Assembly (NCBI GenBank): GCA_965531145.1
Contig: CBESOE010000010.1
Coordinates: 1-64,000, forward strand
Length of the DNA: 64,000 nucleotides
DNA from: JAQAZP01 sp965531145
GTDB lineage: Bacteria; Acidobacteriota; JAQAZP01
Direction: 5' to 3'
Shown here: positions 33,681-42,081 of the stretch, piece by piece
Layout: each line of letters opens with the position of its first letter
Position numbering within the stretch: the stretch's first letter is position 1
Translations under genes and position numbers: made by a program
The notes under the pieces: generated by a model
What the model was told of the DNA's origin: nothing
The model's database searches: none
What the model saw: only the letters and a program-made list of their open reading frames with translations

Positions 33681-34817
33681 TTATTGCGATTCAAAACGCA
33701 GCGGCAGATCCGCCAGCTCCCGCCCCACGAATTTTTCCCGCCAGCCACGCAACAAGCGGTGGTCCTCCGGCCGGGCTGCGGCCCCGGCGGTGAGCAGGGC
33801 CTTGACCTCTGCACGGGTGGCCACCAGCGCCTGATCGATCCCCCACTGCTCCGCCGCTGATCGCATCATCTTCAGCCCCTCTTCCACCAGCGGTCCGGGA
33901 ACACTGCTGTTCCGCCGGTTCGGTGACCGCGGCGGGCAGTCCCCTGAATCGAGGGCCAGGCCGGCTTCCACCGCCTGCAGGATGGCCGCCCCCGACCGTT
34001 GGGCGGTCCGGTCGCTCACCTTGCCGCCGCCGGTGAGTGAACGGATGGTGCGGGGCTGAACCCGGGCCAGGTGAACCAGGGTTTTGTCGGCCAGCACCCG
34101 CCCCCGGGGCCGGTCCCGCAACCGGGCGGTCTCCTCACGCCAGGCCGCCAGCTCGCGCAGGACAGCCTGTTCGCGACTGGCCAGACGGCCGGTGCCCTTC
34201 ACACGCCCGAACTGCTGGCGCGGGTCCCGGTCCTCGTACGCTTCCGGATCGTCAAAGCTCTTCAGTTCCTCACGCAGCCAGTCGGCCACGCCGCGCTCCG
34301 CGGCCCGCCGGACCAGTTCGTCACGCGCGGCGTGGAGGTGCCGCACGTCATCTTCGGCATAGGACACCTGCTTGCTGGTGAGCGGGCGCTTGAGCCAGTC
34401 GGCACGGGTCTCGGTCTTGGGCAGGCGGATGTCGAAGAGTTCGTCCAGCAGGTTGCCCAGGGAGGTGGTGGAGTCGAGACCGGCAAAGCCGGCGGCATAG
34501 CGAGTGTCGAAAATGTTGCGAGGCGAAGAGCCGGATGCGCGGCGCAGGATGGCCAGGTCCTGGGGAGCGTCGTGCAGAATCTTCACCACCCGCCGGGAGG
34601 CGAGCAGGCGGCCCAGGGGTTGCAGCCCCCCGGGCTCGAAGCCGCCGATGGCCGGCGCATCCACCAGTTCGCAGCTGCCGTCGGGCAGACCCAGCTGCAC
34701 CACGCCGAGACGGGGGTAGAAGGTCCGCTCCCAGAAGAATTCGGTGTCCAGCCCCACGCTCCCCATCTGCAGAATGCGGCTGACCAGTTCATTCAGTTCG
34801 GCTCCGGTGCTGATCAT
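33681..34817 (-). CDS. rnd: Ribonuclease D
   Basis: A 378-residue DEDDy exonuclease. The catalytic residues sit in GLDTEFFWE (Asp and Glu), LHDAPQDLAIL (Asp) and SYAEDDVRHL (Tyr and Asp). An HRDC domain follows from about residue 205 (LREL-AAWREETARLRDRPRGRVLADKTLVHLARVQPRTIRSL). It trims RNA 3' ends, such as tRNA precursors. Its ATG overlaps the stop codon of the upstream PH-domain gene (ATGA), and it is the last of five coupled genes beginning with the SbcD-like nuclease. Confidence 0.93.
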   Translation of the reverse strand: MISTGAELNELVSRILQMGSVGLDTEFFWERTFYPRLGVVQLGLPDGSCELVDAPAIGGFEPGGLQPLGRLLASRRVVKILHDAPQDLAILRRASGSSPRNIFDTRYAAGFAGLDSTTSLGNLLDELFDIRLPKTETRADWLKRPLTSKQVSYAEDDVRHLHAARDELVRRAAERGVADWLREELKSFDDPEAYEDRDPRQQFGRVKGTGRLASREQAVLRELAAWREETARLRDRPRGRVLADKTLVHLARVQPRTIRSLTGGGKVSDRTAQRSGAAILQAVEAGLALDSGDCPPRSPNRRNSSVPGPLVEEGLKMMRSAAEQWGIDQALVATRAEVKALLTAGAAARPEDHRLLRGWREKFVGRELADLPLRFESQ

Positions 34818-35593
34818 GGTGAGGTCACCCGTTCCAGGGCCAAACGCAGGGCCCGGGCTTCGTCCCGAAGCCGAGCGGCGGCGGACAGGGTATGGCCGGC
34901 ATCTTCAGGGCTGGCACCGGCCGTCACCACCGCCGCCGGGTCGTCGGGGTTGCCCAGCCCGCTGTCCCGCTGGCCACGCAGACAGTTGAGAATGGCATCA
35001 CGAATCTCCCCGGCCCGGTCCACTCCACGGAAAAACCCGAGGTGCATGTTTGCCGACTTGCTCTGCTGCTTGCCGCCCTGGCCCTTTGATTCACCGCCCC
35101 CGCCGCCGGCGGTTCGCACCTGCAGGTCGGCGATTCCAAACAACCGCTGCAGCGGCCCCTGGCGAATGGAGAGGTTCTGGATGTTGGCAAAGGTCATGGT
35201 CTGCTCGCGCACGGAGAGCAGGCCTTCACGGATCCGCAGGCTGGTGTCGGTGATCATGTACCAGCGGTAGCGGTAGTCGAGATCGACCAACATGAAGGTA
35301 AAGGGCAGTTGCAGGAGGAAGAGGGCCACGCCCAGCGCCTCGAATAACTGGATCAGGCTGTGGCCCATGGTGATTGGGCCGAACTGAATCCGGCCGAGGA
35401 CAAAGTAGTAGCCGGCGGCGATTCCGATGACTGTCCCCAACTGGCTCAGGCCCCACTGGAGCAGCCGGTAGCGGTAGAAACCCCGGGCGGCATTGAAAAC
35501 CTGCACCGAACCGGGATTTCCGGCCGGGGGGTGGGGCCGGGGCGGAACCCGGAGAACCCGGGTGATCAGGCTCTTGATCCTGCTCTCAGCCAT
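34814..35593 (-). CDS. Bacterial PH-domain membrane protein (YdbS/YdbT-like), second copy
   Basis: A 259-residue protein: a hydrophobic hairpin (LSQLGTVIGIAAGYYFVLG, ALGVALFLLQLPFTFMLVD) leads into a bPH2 domain (YRWYMITDTSLRIREGLLSVREQTMTFANIQNLSIRQGPLQRLFGIADLQVRTAG). A glycine-rich loop and helical tail follow. ATG at 35593 overlaps the upstream gene's last codons by eight bases; an open frame extends another 177 bases upstream but is in the other gene. bPH2 proteins usually come in pairs, as here, and their role at the membrane is poorly known. Confidence 0.82.
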   Translation of the reverse strand: MAESRIKSLITRVLRVPPRPHPPAGNPGSVQVFNAARGFYRYRLLQWGLSQLGTVIGIAAGYYFVLGRIQFGPITMGHSLIQLFEALGVALFLLQLPFTFMLVDLDYRYRWYMITDTSLRIREGLLSVREQTMTFANIQNLSIRQGPLQRLFGIADLQVRTAGGGGGESKGQGGKQQSKSANMHLGFFRGVDRAGEIRDAILNCLRGQRDSGLGNPDDPAAVVTAGASPEDAGHTLSAAARLRDEARALRLALERVTSP

Positions 35594-36149
35594 CGTCCCC
35601 CTCCCTCTCTTCCCGCTGCTCCAGCAGCTGGCGGATGGCGCCCAATTCCCCGGCCGTCTGGTCCAGCAGTTCGGCCAGGCCCGGTGTGCTGGAGGCAACC
35701 GCGGCCGCTTCCCCGCCGGCCCCCCTTTCCCTGCTCGCCCCGGTCCCGGGATCGCGCATCCCCCGGGCACCGCGCATCCGGGTGTAGAGGAAATCGCGCA
35801 ACTGCTCGTATTCCAGGATCCCCTCGATGGTCATCTCCGCCTTGGCGCTGCCGCTGGCGGTCTGGATCTGGATCCGGGCCAGGCCGAGCCACCTTTCGAC
35901 AAAGTTGCTCACCAGGTGGATGTCCTGGATCCGGGCATAGGTCAGGTTGATTTCCTTGCGGAAGAGGATGCCCCAACGCATGGACACCCCCTCCTCGCCG
36001 AAACGGTAGCGCAAGGTGTGGTAGCGGAACCAGCGCGGGAGAATCACGAAGGGCAATAGCGGCCCGGTTGCCAGGGCCGACATGAGGTAGTAACTCCACA
36101 GCTTCGGGTGGGGCCCTTCGATGGCTGTGATCGGTTGTTCGTCGCTCAT
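35586..36149 (-). CDS. Bacterial PH-domain membrane protein (YdbS-like), first copy
   Basis: A 187-residue protein. After a short N-terminus it has a membrane hairpin (KLWSYYLMSALATGPLLPFVILPRWF) and a bPH2 domain (YHTLRYRFGEEGVSMRWGILFRKEINLTYARIQDIHLVSNFVERWLGLARIQIQTASG), then a helical tail with a probable coiled coil (LAELLDQTAGELGAIRQLLEQREE). The ATG at 36149 shares its first base with the stop of the SbcC-like gene (TGATG) and has GGAGGAG upstream. It is the partner of the PH protein encoded next. Confidence 0.82.
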   Translation of the reverse strand: MSDEQPITAIEGPHPKLWSYYLMSALATGPLLPFVILPRWFRYHTLRYRFGEEGVSMRWGILFRKEINLTYARIQDIHLVSNFVERWLGLARIQIQTASGSAKAEMTIEGILEYEQLRDFLYTRMRGARGMRDPGTGASRERGAGGEAAAVASSTPGLAELLDQTAGELGAIRQLLEQREEREGDDG

Positions 36150-38587
36150 CACTCCTCCCCGCCCGGTGGGTCAAGTTGCACCAGGCTGCCGCCCAGCTGA
36201 GCTGCATGGGCGGGGTGACAGGTAAAGATGATGGTCTGCCGCTCGGTGGAAAACTCGCCGATCACTTCCGCCGCCGCGGACTGCCGCTGGGGGTCCATGT
36301 CCACCATGGGGTCGTCGAGGATCAGAAACCCGTCGGCAGCCTGCAGGAACCAGCGGGCCATGGATAGTCGAACCGCCAGGCCCACCCCGGCCCGGGTACC
36401 CAGGGAAAGCCGGCCGGCGGGTATGGCGGTGCCGTCCAACTGGCGGGCCAGACCGGATTCGCCCTCCATCCCCTGGTAGCGGCCGCCGGTCAGCAGGGGA
36501 ACCACCCGCTCCAGTTCCCGGTTCCAGGGATCCATGGTTTCGGCATCCAGCGACAGACGGACGTCGGCAAACGCATCCCGGATGCGATCCAGCGCCACCG
36601 CCTCCCGCAGGACCTTCTGCTCCTCCGCCTCCGCGAACTGCAGGGCGGCTTCCGCCTCCTCCAGGGTCACCCCCGGCCCCTGGTTCTGGAGATCCATCTG
36701 CTCCAGTCGCAACCGGGTGAGGGTCTCGTTCTTCTCCCGGTGCCCGGTCTGGCAGTTCTCGAAACGGACGACAAAGCCGCTGGCGTCCTCCGTCCCTTCC
36801 GGCAGTGGCGTCAGTGCTGCCAGCTGTTCGTCCACCACCTTCAGCGCTGACCGCTTCTCCAGCAGACGATCCAGGAGTTTCTCCGGGGTCTGGAACTCGG
36901 CATCCCAGTCGGACAGCTGCTGCCGCTTCTTCCCCGCCGCCCTGTCGATCTCCCTGATTTCCCCGGCTGTCCGTTCCTGTTCCCGGGCGATCACCTCCAC
37001 CGTCCTGTGGCCGCCGGGGTCCGCGCCCCGGGGTACCCGCACCCGCAACGCCTCGATGGTCTCGCCGTCAAGCACCGTGTCCAGCCGTTGACGGCATGTT
37101 TCCACGGTGTGTTCCGCTGCCGCAAAGGCCGCCCGGGCCGTTTCGGCATCGGCCAGGGATGGGAGCCCCAGCGCCGCCAGGCGGGAAGTGAATTCCCCGG
37201 TGAGCCGCTCGTTTTCCCGGAGCGGGTCACCGGCATCGGCATCCCCGCTGTTCACCGACAGTGACCACTGCGGATGGTCGAGGCTGATCTGCCCGCCGGC
37301 CTCCAGCTCGAGGCGCTCTCCGGCAGCCAGCCGGTGTTCCGTGGGTTTGTCGATGTCCCGGCGGGACGTCAGCTCCAGTGGCGTCTTCGGGGTGAGGGAG
37401 ACGGTGATCCGGCCGGCCCGCAGGCCCGCCGTCAGCTGCTGGATTTCCTGGTGCAGGGTCACCACCGCCAGAAGGTCCTCTTTGCTCACCGGACGCAGGT
37501 TGGCCAGAGCGCCGTCGGCCTCGCGCCACGCCTTGTGCTCCTTTTCGGCCCGCTTGAGCACCTCGGCATCCTGACGAATAGCCGCCGCGGCAGCGGACAG
37601 TTCCAGTTCCTTGTCCAGTCCGTCCCGCGTCTCCACCAGCGCCTCCCGCCGCACGGTCAACCCCTTCACTTCCTGCTCCAGGGCGGGCCAGGCGGCGGTG
37701 ATTCGCCGCAGGGATTCCTCATCCTGGGCCAGGGCCTGCCGTTCCAGTTCCATAACCGTTCGGCGTCGGGCATCGTCGGCGGCCTGACGGTTCTCCTCGA
37801 GAAAAGATTCCAACAACCGGGTCTCCACCGCCAGTTCGTTCAAACTGTTGCTCATGCGGTCCAGTTCCTGCTCGTGCTCCAGCGCCTGGTCACGGGTGCG
37901 CCGGGCCCGTTCCCGCTGGTAGTGGACGGCAAGGATGAGACCCACCTCGCGGCTGTACGGGTTGTCGATTCCCCGGTTGTTCTCCGGGCGGTTCAGCTCG
38001 CGGTCCCAGCGCCGAAAATACCTGGTATGCTGTTCCTCGATGGCCCGTTCCAGCTGCTCCAGGGAAATCCCGTCGGTCTCGAACACCGCCCGGCGGAGAA
38101 TCACCGCCAGATCGGTCACCGGATCCTCACCGGCCCCCAGATTGTCCAGCACTCTGGCCACATCCGACTGGTCTGAAAAAAGCATCGAACGCCAGGTGCC
38201 CTCCCGCAACACCAGGACCTCGTCCAGCCGCTGACGCACCGCCTCGTCCCCGGCCAGCAGATTGCCGTCGGGCAGCCGCAGTTCGGAGTGTGCCCCTTCT
38301 CCCCACGACACCGACAGCCGGTACGGCTCAGCACCCCGATCAACGGAAAATTCCAGTTCGGCGCGGATGGTGTCTCCGCCGCCCAGCGGCATGTAGGGCG
38401 CCACCTCTTTCTGGAACCGGAGTTTGCCGCAGTTGGAGGGGGTGAAGAGGAGCAGCCGCAGGGCGGCCATCAGAGTGCTCTTGCCCGCCTCGTTGGGGCC
38501 CAGCACCACAGTGAGGTCGGGATGGAAGTTCACTGTTTGATCAACCAGACCGGCAAAGGGGCCGAGATGAAGTTTACGGATGATCAT
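36149..38587 (-). CDS. SbcC/YhaN-like SMC-family ATPase
   Basis: An 812-residue ABC-type ATPase with a split head and long coiled coils. Walker A GPNEAGKST is near residue 31; the signature LSLGTRAGVGLAVRLSMA and Walker B FLILDDPMVDMDP are in the last 100 residues, followed by the H-loop FTCHP. The coiled coil is interrupted near residues 380-460 by a small beta-rich domain (ITVSLTPKTPLELTSRRD...), and there is no C-x2-C zinc hook, which sets it apart from SbcC/Rad50 and closer to YhaN. With the SbcD-like nuclease it should form a DNA-end-processing complex. Its ATG overlaps the stop of that gene. Confidence 0.87.
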   Translation of the reverse strand: MIIRKLHLGPFAGLVDQTVNFHPDLTVVLGPNEAGKSTLMAALRLLLFTPSNCGKLRFQKEVAPYMPLGGGDTIRAELEFSVDRGAEPYRLSVSWGEGAHSELRLPDGNLLAGDEAVRQRLDEVLVLREGTWRSMLFSDQSDVARVLDNLGAGEDPVTDLAVILRRAVFETDGISLEQLERAIEEQHTRYFRRWDRELNRPENNRGIDNPYSREVGLILAVHYQRERARRTRDQALEHEQELDRMSNSLNELAVETRLLESFLEENRQAADDARRRTVMELERQALAQDEESLRRITAAWPALEQEVKGLTVRREALVETRDGLDKELELSAAAAAIRQDAEVLKRAEKEHKAWREADGALANLRPVSKEDLLAVVTLHQEIQQLTAGLRAGRITVSLTPKTPLELTSRRDIDKPTEHRLAAGERLELEAGGQISLDHPQWSLSVNSGDADAGDPLRENERLTGEFTSRLAALGLPSLADAETARAAFAAAEHTVETCRQRLDTVLDGETIEALRVRVPRGADPGGHRTVEVIAREQERTAGEIREIDRAAGKKRQQLSDWDAEFQTPEKLLDRLLEKRSALKVVDEQLAALTPLPEGTEDASGFVVRFENCQTGHREKNETLTRLRLEQMDLQNQGPGVTLEEAEAALQFAEAEEQKVLREAVALDRIRDAFADVRLSLDAETMDPWNRELERVVPLLTGGRYQGMEGESGLARQLDGTAIPAGRLSLGTRAGVGLAVRLSMARWFLQAADGFLILDDPMVDMDPQRQSAAAEVIGEFSTERQTIIFTCHPAHAAQLGGSLVQLDPPGGEE

Positions 38588-39711
38588 GGCCGGGCCTTCT
38601 GGATGAGATCGTAGGCCGTCTGGAGGGCCAGGCTGTCGTCCTCCGATGTGGCGAGGCTGTGGAGCAGACGATGGGGAAAGGACCCCTCGGTAAATTCCCG
38701 GTCGATATCCTCCGCGGTCACCTCACGCAACAGATCGCCGAGATCAGGCTCCAGGTGCAGCACCTGCTCCTGGAGCGCGTCCACCAGCTCGCCCCGCCGG
38801 TCATGAATACTGCCCGGCACCCGTCCGCTCAGTTTCAGTTTGACCAGCGCGGTCTCTCGTGGAAATTCGTTGAACTGCGCTTGCAGCGCGTCGAGATCGT
38901 CCTCGCCGGTCAGGATCCTTTCCAGGGAGTGGAAACGAAACCGGCCGGTGGAGACAGAACGGTGGGAAACGGATCGGTCCGCCTCCAGGTCGATTATCCA
39001 GGCATGTCCGGAGTGCGTGCAGTCGAACCCGTCAGATTCGGGAGTTGAGGGAAAGAAAATACGCGCCGCGCTGCCGGTCTTCTCGTTGGGAAAGGGAACG
39101 TGGGTATGACCCAGGAGCCAGAGATCCATGCCGCAGGCTTCCAGTTCCTGCAGGGTCATGGGGTAATAGGAATCGTTCCAGTCGATGGAGAGGCCGCTGA
39201 CACTGCCGTGGGCCAGGCCGATGCGCAGCACACCGCGATCCTCGCCGGCGGGCGGTTCGATCCAGCCGATGGCGTTGGTCGACGAATGCTTGGCGGTGCA
39301 GGGCGCGGCGTGGACCACCGCCTCGATATCGTAGGCCTCGAGGTCATAGGTCCGCGACTCATCGAGGAGCAGCACCCGTTCGCCGGCGGCTTCGCGAAAC
39401 CAGTTCCACACCGTGTCATCCCCGGCCTGGATGTAGTCGTGATTTCCCGGGAGCACCAGCACCAGCCGGCCCTCGAAGGCCTGCAGAATAGTGGCGGCCC
39501 GCACCACGTCCCGTTTGGCCACCTGCCGGTTGTCGAACATGTCGCCGGCCACGGCAAAGAGGCTGCACTGTTCACGGTTGGCCGTCTCCACCATGCGGGC
39601 CAGCGTCTCGAACCTGGCGTCCACCAGCGCAGCCTGCACCCCGGGACTGTACCCCCGGGCGAATTTCATTCCCAGGTGCAGGTCTGCCGTGTGAAAAATG
39701 CGAATTCCCAT
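38584..39711 (-). CDS. SbcD/YhaO-like metallophosphoesterase (DNA exonuclease)
   Basis: A 375-residue calcineurin-like phosphoesterase with all metal motifs: HTADLHLG near the start, AGDMFDNRQVA, PGNHDYI and LLGHTHVPF. This is the nuclease subunit of SbcCD/Mre11-Rad50-type complexes; the ATPase is encoded directly downstream with a 4-base overlap. The C-terminal part (from about residue 270) has the helical region that docks on the ATPase. First gene of a five-gene coupled run; promoter likely at 39753-39781. Confidence 0.9.
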   Translation of the reverse strand: MGIRIFHTADLHLGMKFARGYSPGVQAALVDARFETLARMVETANREQCSLFAVAGDMFDNRQVAKRDVVRAATILQAFEGRLVLVLPGNHDYIQAGDDTVWNWFREAAGERVLLLDESRTYDLEAYDIEAVVHAAPCTAKHSSTNAIGWIEPPAGEDRGVLRIGLAHGSVSGLSIDWNDSYYPMTLQELEACGMDLWLLGHTHVPFPNEKTGSAARIFFPSTPESDGFDCTHSGHAWIIDLEADRSVSHRSVSTGRFRFHSLERILTGEDDLDALQAQFNEFPRETALVKLKLSGRVPGSIHDRRGELVDALQEQVLHLEPDLGDLLREVTAEDIDREFTEGSFPHRLLHSLATSEDDSLALQTAYDLIQKARP

Positions 39712-39752
39712 CTGTCACGCTCTGGTGATAAAGGTTGAGTGGCCTGTTCGCT

Positions 39753-39781
39753 ACTCTAAACAAATCGGCGTCGCGGTTCAA
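39753..39781 (-). promoter_or_regulatory. Promoter of the SbcD-SbcC-PH-PH-rnd unit
   Basis: Minus-strand TTGAAC (39781-39776), 17 bases, TAGAGT (39758-39753), about 40 bases before the start codon. Confidence 0.4.
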
Positions 39782-39902
39782 CACGCAGGCGGCCGGGAAC
39801 GGGGAGCGTACACAATAAACCGGCGGGACGGAAGTGAAACTCCCATCCCGCCGGAATCAATATAAACTGGCCCGCTCGGATTATCGAAACGAGAACCCGG
39901 TG

Positions 39903-40307
39903 TTAGCGGAGCAAGCGGATCACGAACGGATAGCGGTAACGCTCCCCCTTCGAGGCCGCCACTGCCCCGATGATGGTCATGACAAAATTGACGATCAGGA
40001 TCAGGAAGAGCAGGGGCAAACCCACCAGAATGATGCAGAGGATTCCCGAAGCGATCATGGCCAGACTCACTGTGATCTGAAAATTGAGTGACTCCTTGCC
40101 CTGGTCGTCCACGAACTCGCTGCTGTCCTTCTTCACCAGCCAGAAAATCAGGGGGCCGAGGACGTTGCCGAAGGGAATTCCGAGATAGAGGATCAGTGAA
40201 CTGAGATGGCAGAGCATGCCAATGGTGTGAGCCTGTCTCTCCTCATCGCCGCTGGGCCTCTCCGGCCCGGGTGTGGTGGTTTCCGGTGTCTGGTGTTCAT
40301 TTTCCAT
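39903..40307 (-). CDS. DUF4870-type small membrane protein
   Basis: A 134-residue protein with a polar N-terminus and the DUF4870 pattern: ERQAHTIGMLCHLSSLILYLGIPFGNVLGPLIFWLVKKDSSEFVDDQGKESLNFQIT, then two further hydrophobic helices (ASGILCIILVGLPLLFLILIVNFVMTIIGAVAA) and YRYPF near the end. Three to four membrane segments. The family is widespread and related to the Tic20 superfamily; function unknown. GGAGG lies seven bases before the ATG. Confidence 0.85.
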   Translation of the reverse strand: MENEHQTPETTTPGPERPSGDEERQAHTIGMLCHLSSLILYLGIPFGNVLGPLIFWLVKKDSSEFVDDQGKESLNFQITVSLAMIASGILCIILVGLPLLFLILIVNFVMTIIGAVAASKGERYRYPFVIRLLR

Positions 40308-40417
40308 GTCTCGTCCTCCCGCTGTCCTCTGTTCTGACTTCTCGATTCACCGCCTGGTGCAGCGGTACGGTATTTACGGGTTTGAAGGCGGATTTGTTCG
40401 TCAGGATGGCACGGGGG

Positions 40418-41941
40418 CTATTGCGGTCCGGGGTGGTGCAGGCCGGCAAGGACGGAGCGGCGTGCCCGGTCAAGTGCGGCCACCAGGGCGGTGATGTCCT
40501 CTTCGCCGGTGCGGTAGTTGGTGATGCAGGCCCGCAGGGCAGGCTGCCGGCCGGCCAGCCGAGTGCTGGAAATCCACGCTTCACCGGAGGCGATGACCCG
40601 CGCCGCCACCTGCTCGATGAACCGGGCCGTGTTCCCCTCGGGGCTCCCGCCGTCCACGAAGCAGATGATGGGCAAGGGGGTGTCGTTCACCGGCTCCCAG
40701 TCCGATGCCATCAGCCGGCGCCGGAGCAGGCCGCCCATGGCCGTCTGCTGCCTGATCACCGCGGCACACCCCTCCCAGCCGGCCACGGCAAGGGTGAGGA
40801 AGACTTTGAGCCCGGTGAATCGCCGTGACCACTGCAGGGACCGGGCAAAGGGGTCCTCCACCCCGAGCCCGCGGCCCTCGGCGGGCATGTAGTGGGTGTC
40901 GATGCCAAAGGTCCGGCCGAGGATGTCCTGGTGGCGGCTGAGGAACATACCGGCCCCCATGGGGACAGAGAGCCACTTGTGGGCGTCGAAGGTGATGGAG
41001 TCCGCACGGTTGATCCCCTCCAGCAGGCCGGCCAGCTCGGGAACCAGCACCGCCGCACCGCCCCAGGCGGCATCCACGTGCAACCAGAGTTTCTTCTCGC
41101 CGGCCAGCAGGGCCAGGCGGGACAGGGGGTCCACCGCCCCGCAGTTGGTGGTGCCGGCAGTGGCGGCCACCATGAAGGGCGCCAGGCCCGCGGCGCGGTC
41201 CTCGGCGATCATCACCTCCAGTGCCCGGGCATCCATTCGCTGGTCGCGGTCAACCGGCACCCGGCGGACCGCCCGGTCACCCAGCCCACAGGCGCAGGCC
41301 GCCTTGACCAGGGAGTCGTGTGCCTCCAGGGAGAGATAGAGCACCGGCTGGGCCGGCAGCCCGCGCAGGCCGCATCGCCGAAACTCGCCGGGAAAACCAT
41401 GCTCCAGTGCGGCCAGGATGGCGGTGTGGTTCGCCTCCGCCCCGCCAGTGGTGAATGTGCCGGTGAGACCGGTACTCTGGTCATACCCGAACCGGCGCCC
41501 CAGCTCGATCAGGAGGTACCGTTCGACCTCGGCGGCAAAGGGGCTGTGGCTCCAGGCCGCCAGCTGGGGATTGAAGGCGGCCACCAGGGCATCGGCCACA
41601 ATGCCCATTGCCGAAGGGGCGGGATTGAACAGACCGAAATAGCGAGGGTGCGGGACGTGAACCTGGTTGTCCCACATCCCGCCGGTGACAAACTCCAGAA
41701 TGTCGTGCGGTTCCTGGGCGTGGTCGAAGTCCACCGTGGCCAGCAGGTCGCGAATCTTTTCCGGACGGAGGGACGGCGCCACCGGCAGGTCGCCAACCCT
41801 GGCCGTATATTCCTCGATGGCCTCGAAGACATGCTGCCAGAGCTCGTTGCGGGTGATCGAGTCCAGGCCGAAAACCCGGGACATGCTCACTGTACCCTCG
41901 TCAATCATCTTCCCATACCGGTCTGCGGCTTCCAGCGGCAC
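40418..41941 (-). CDS. PLP-dependent decarboxylase (aromatic amino acid / glutamate decarboxylase family)
   Basis: About 507 residues, group II PLP decarboxylase. The cofactor lysine is in TFDAHKWLSVPMGAG; HVDAAWGG and TAGTTNCGAVDPL are the other PLP-site motifs, and GTFTTGGAEANHTAILAA binds the phosphate. N-terminal VPHPRYFGLFNPAPS is typical of the aromatic-L-amino-acid decarboxylase branch. It would turn an amino acid into an amine and CO2; substrate undetermined. The first open start is a GTG at 41941 with AGGA upstream; ATG at 41884 (MSRVFGLD) also fits the family's usual length. Confidence 0.88.
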   Translation of the reverse strand: MPLEAADRYGKMIDEGTVSMSRVFGLDSITRNELWQHVFEAIEEYTARVGDLPVAPSLRPEKIRDLLATVDFDHAQEPHDILEFVTGGMWDNQVHVPHPRYFGLFNPAPSAMGIVADALVAAFNPQLAAWSHSPFAAEVERYLLIELGRRFGYDQSTGLTGTFTTGGAEANHTAILAALEHGFPGEFRRCGLRGLPAQPVLYLSLEAHDSLVKAACACGLGDRAVRRVPVDRDQRMDARALEVMIAEDRAAGLAPFMVAATAGTTNCGAVDPLSRLALLAGEKKLWLHVDAAWGGAAVLVPELAGLLEGINRADSITFDAHKWLSVPMGAGMFLSRHQDILGRTFGIDTHYMPAEGRGLGVEDPFARSLQWSRRFTGLKVFLTLAVAGWEGCAAVIRQQTAMGGLLRRRLMASDWEPVNDTPLPIICFVDGGSPEGNTARFIEQVAARVIASGEAWISSTRLAGRQPALRACITNYRTGEEDITALVAALDRARRSVLAGLHHPGPQ

Positions 41942-42081
41942 TATCCTGACGCAGAAAAATCCACCCCCGGCCTCCCGGGCAGGCCGGATCCCTCTACATC
42001 AGGCCGAATCCCTCTACATACTAGTATCGGTGGCCGGGGGCCGGGATATTACATCGGATCCCCGCCCCCGGCCGGTGTTGA

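Noticed and set aside
36149..39711. Classical SbcCD repair operon
   Set aside because: The ATPase has no C-x2-C zinc hook and carries an internal beta domain, so I describe it as SbcC/YhaN-like and do not assign sbcC or sbcD symbols.
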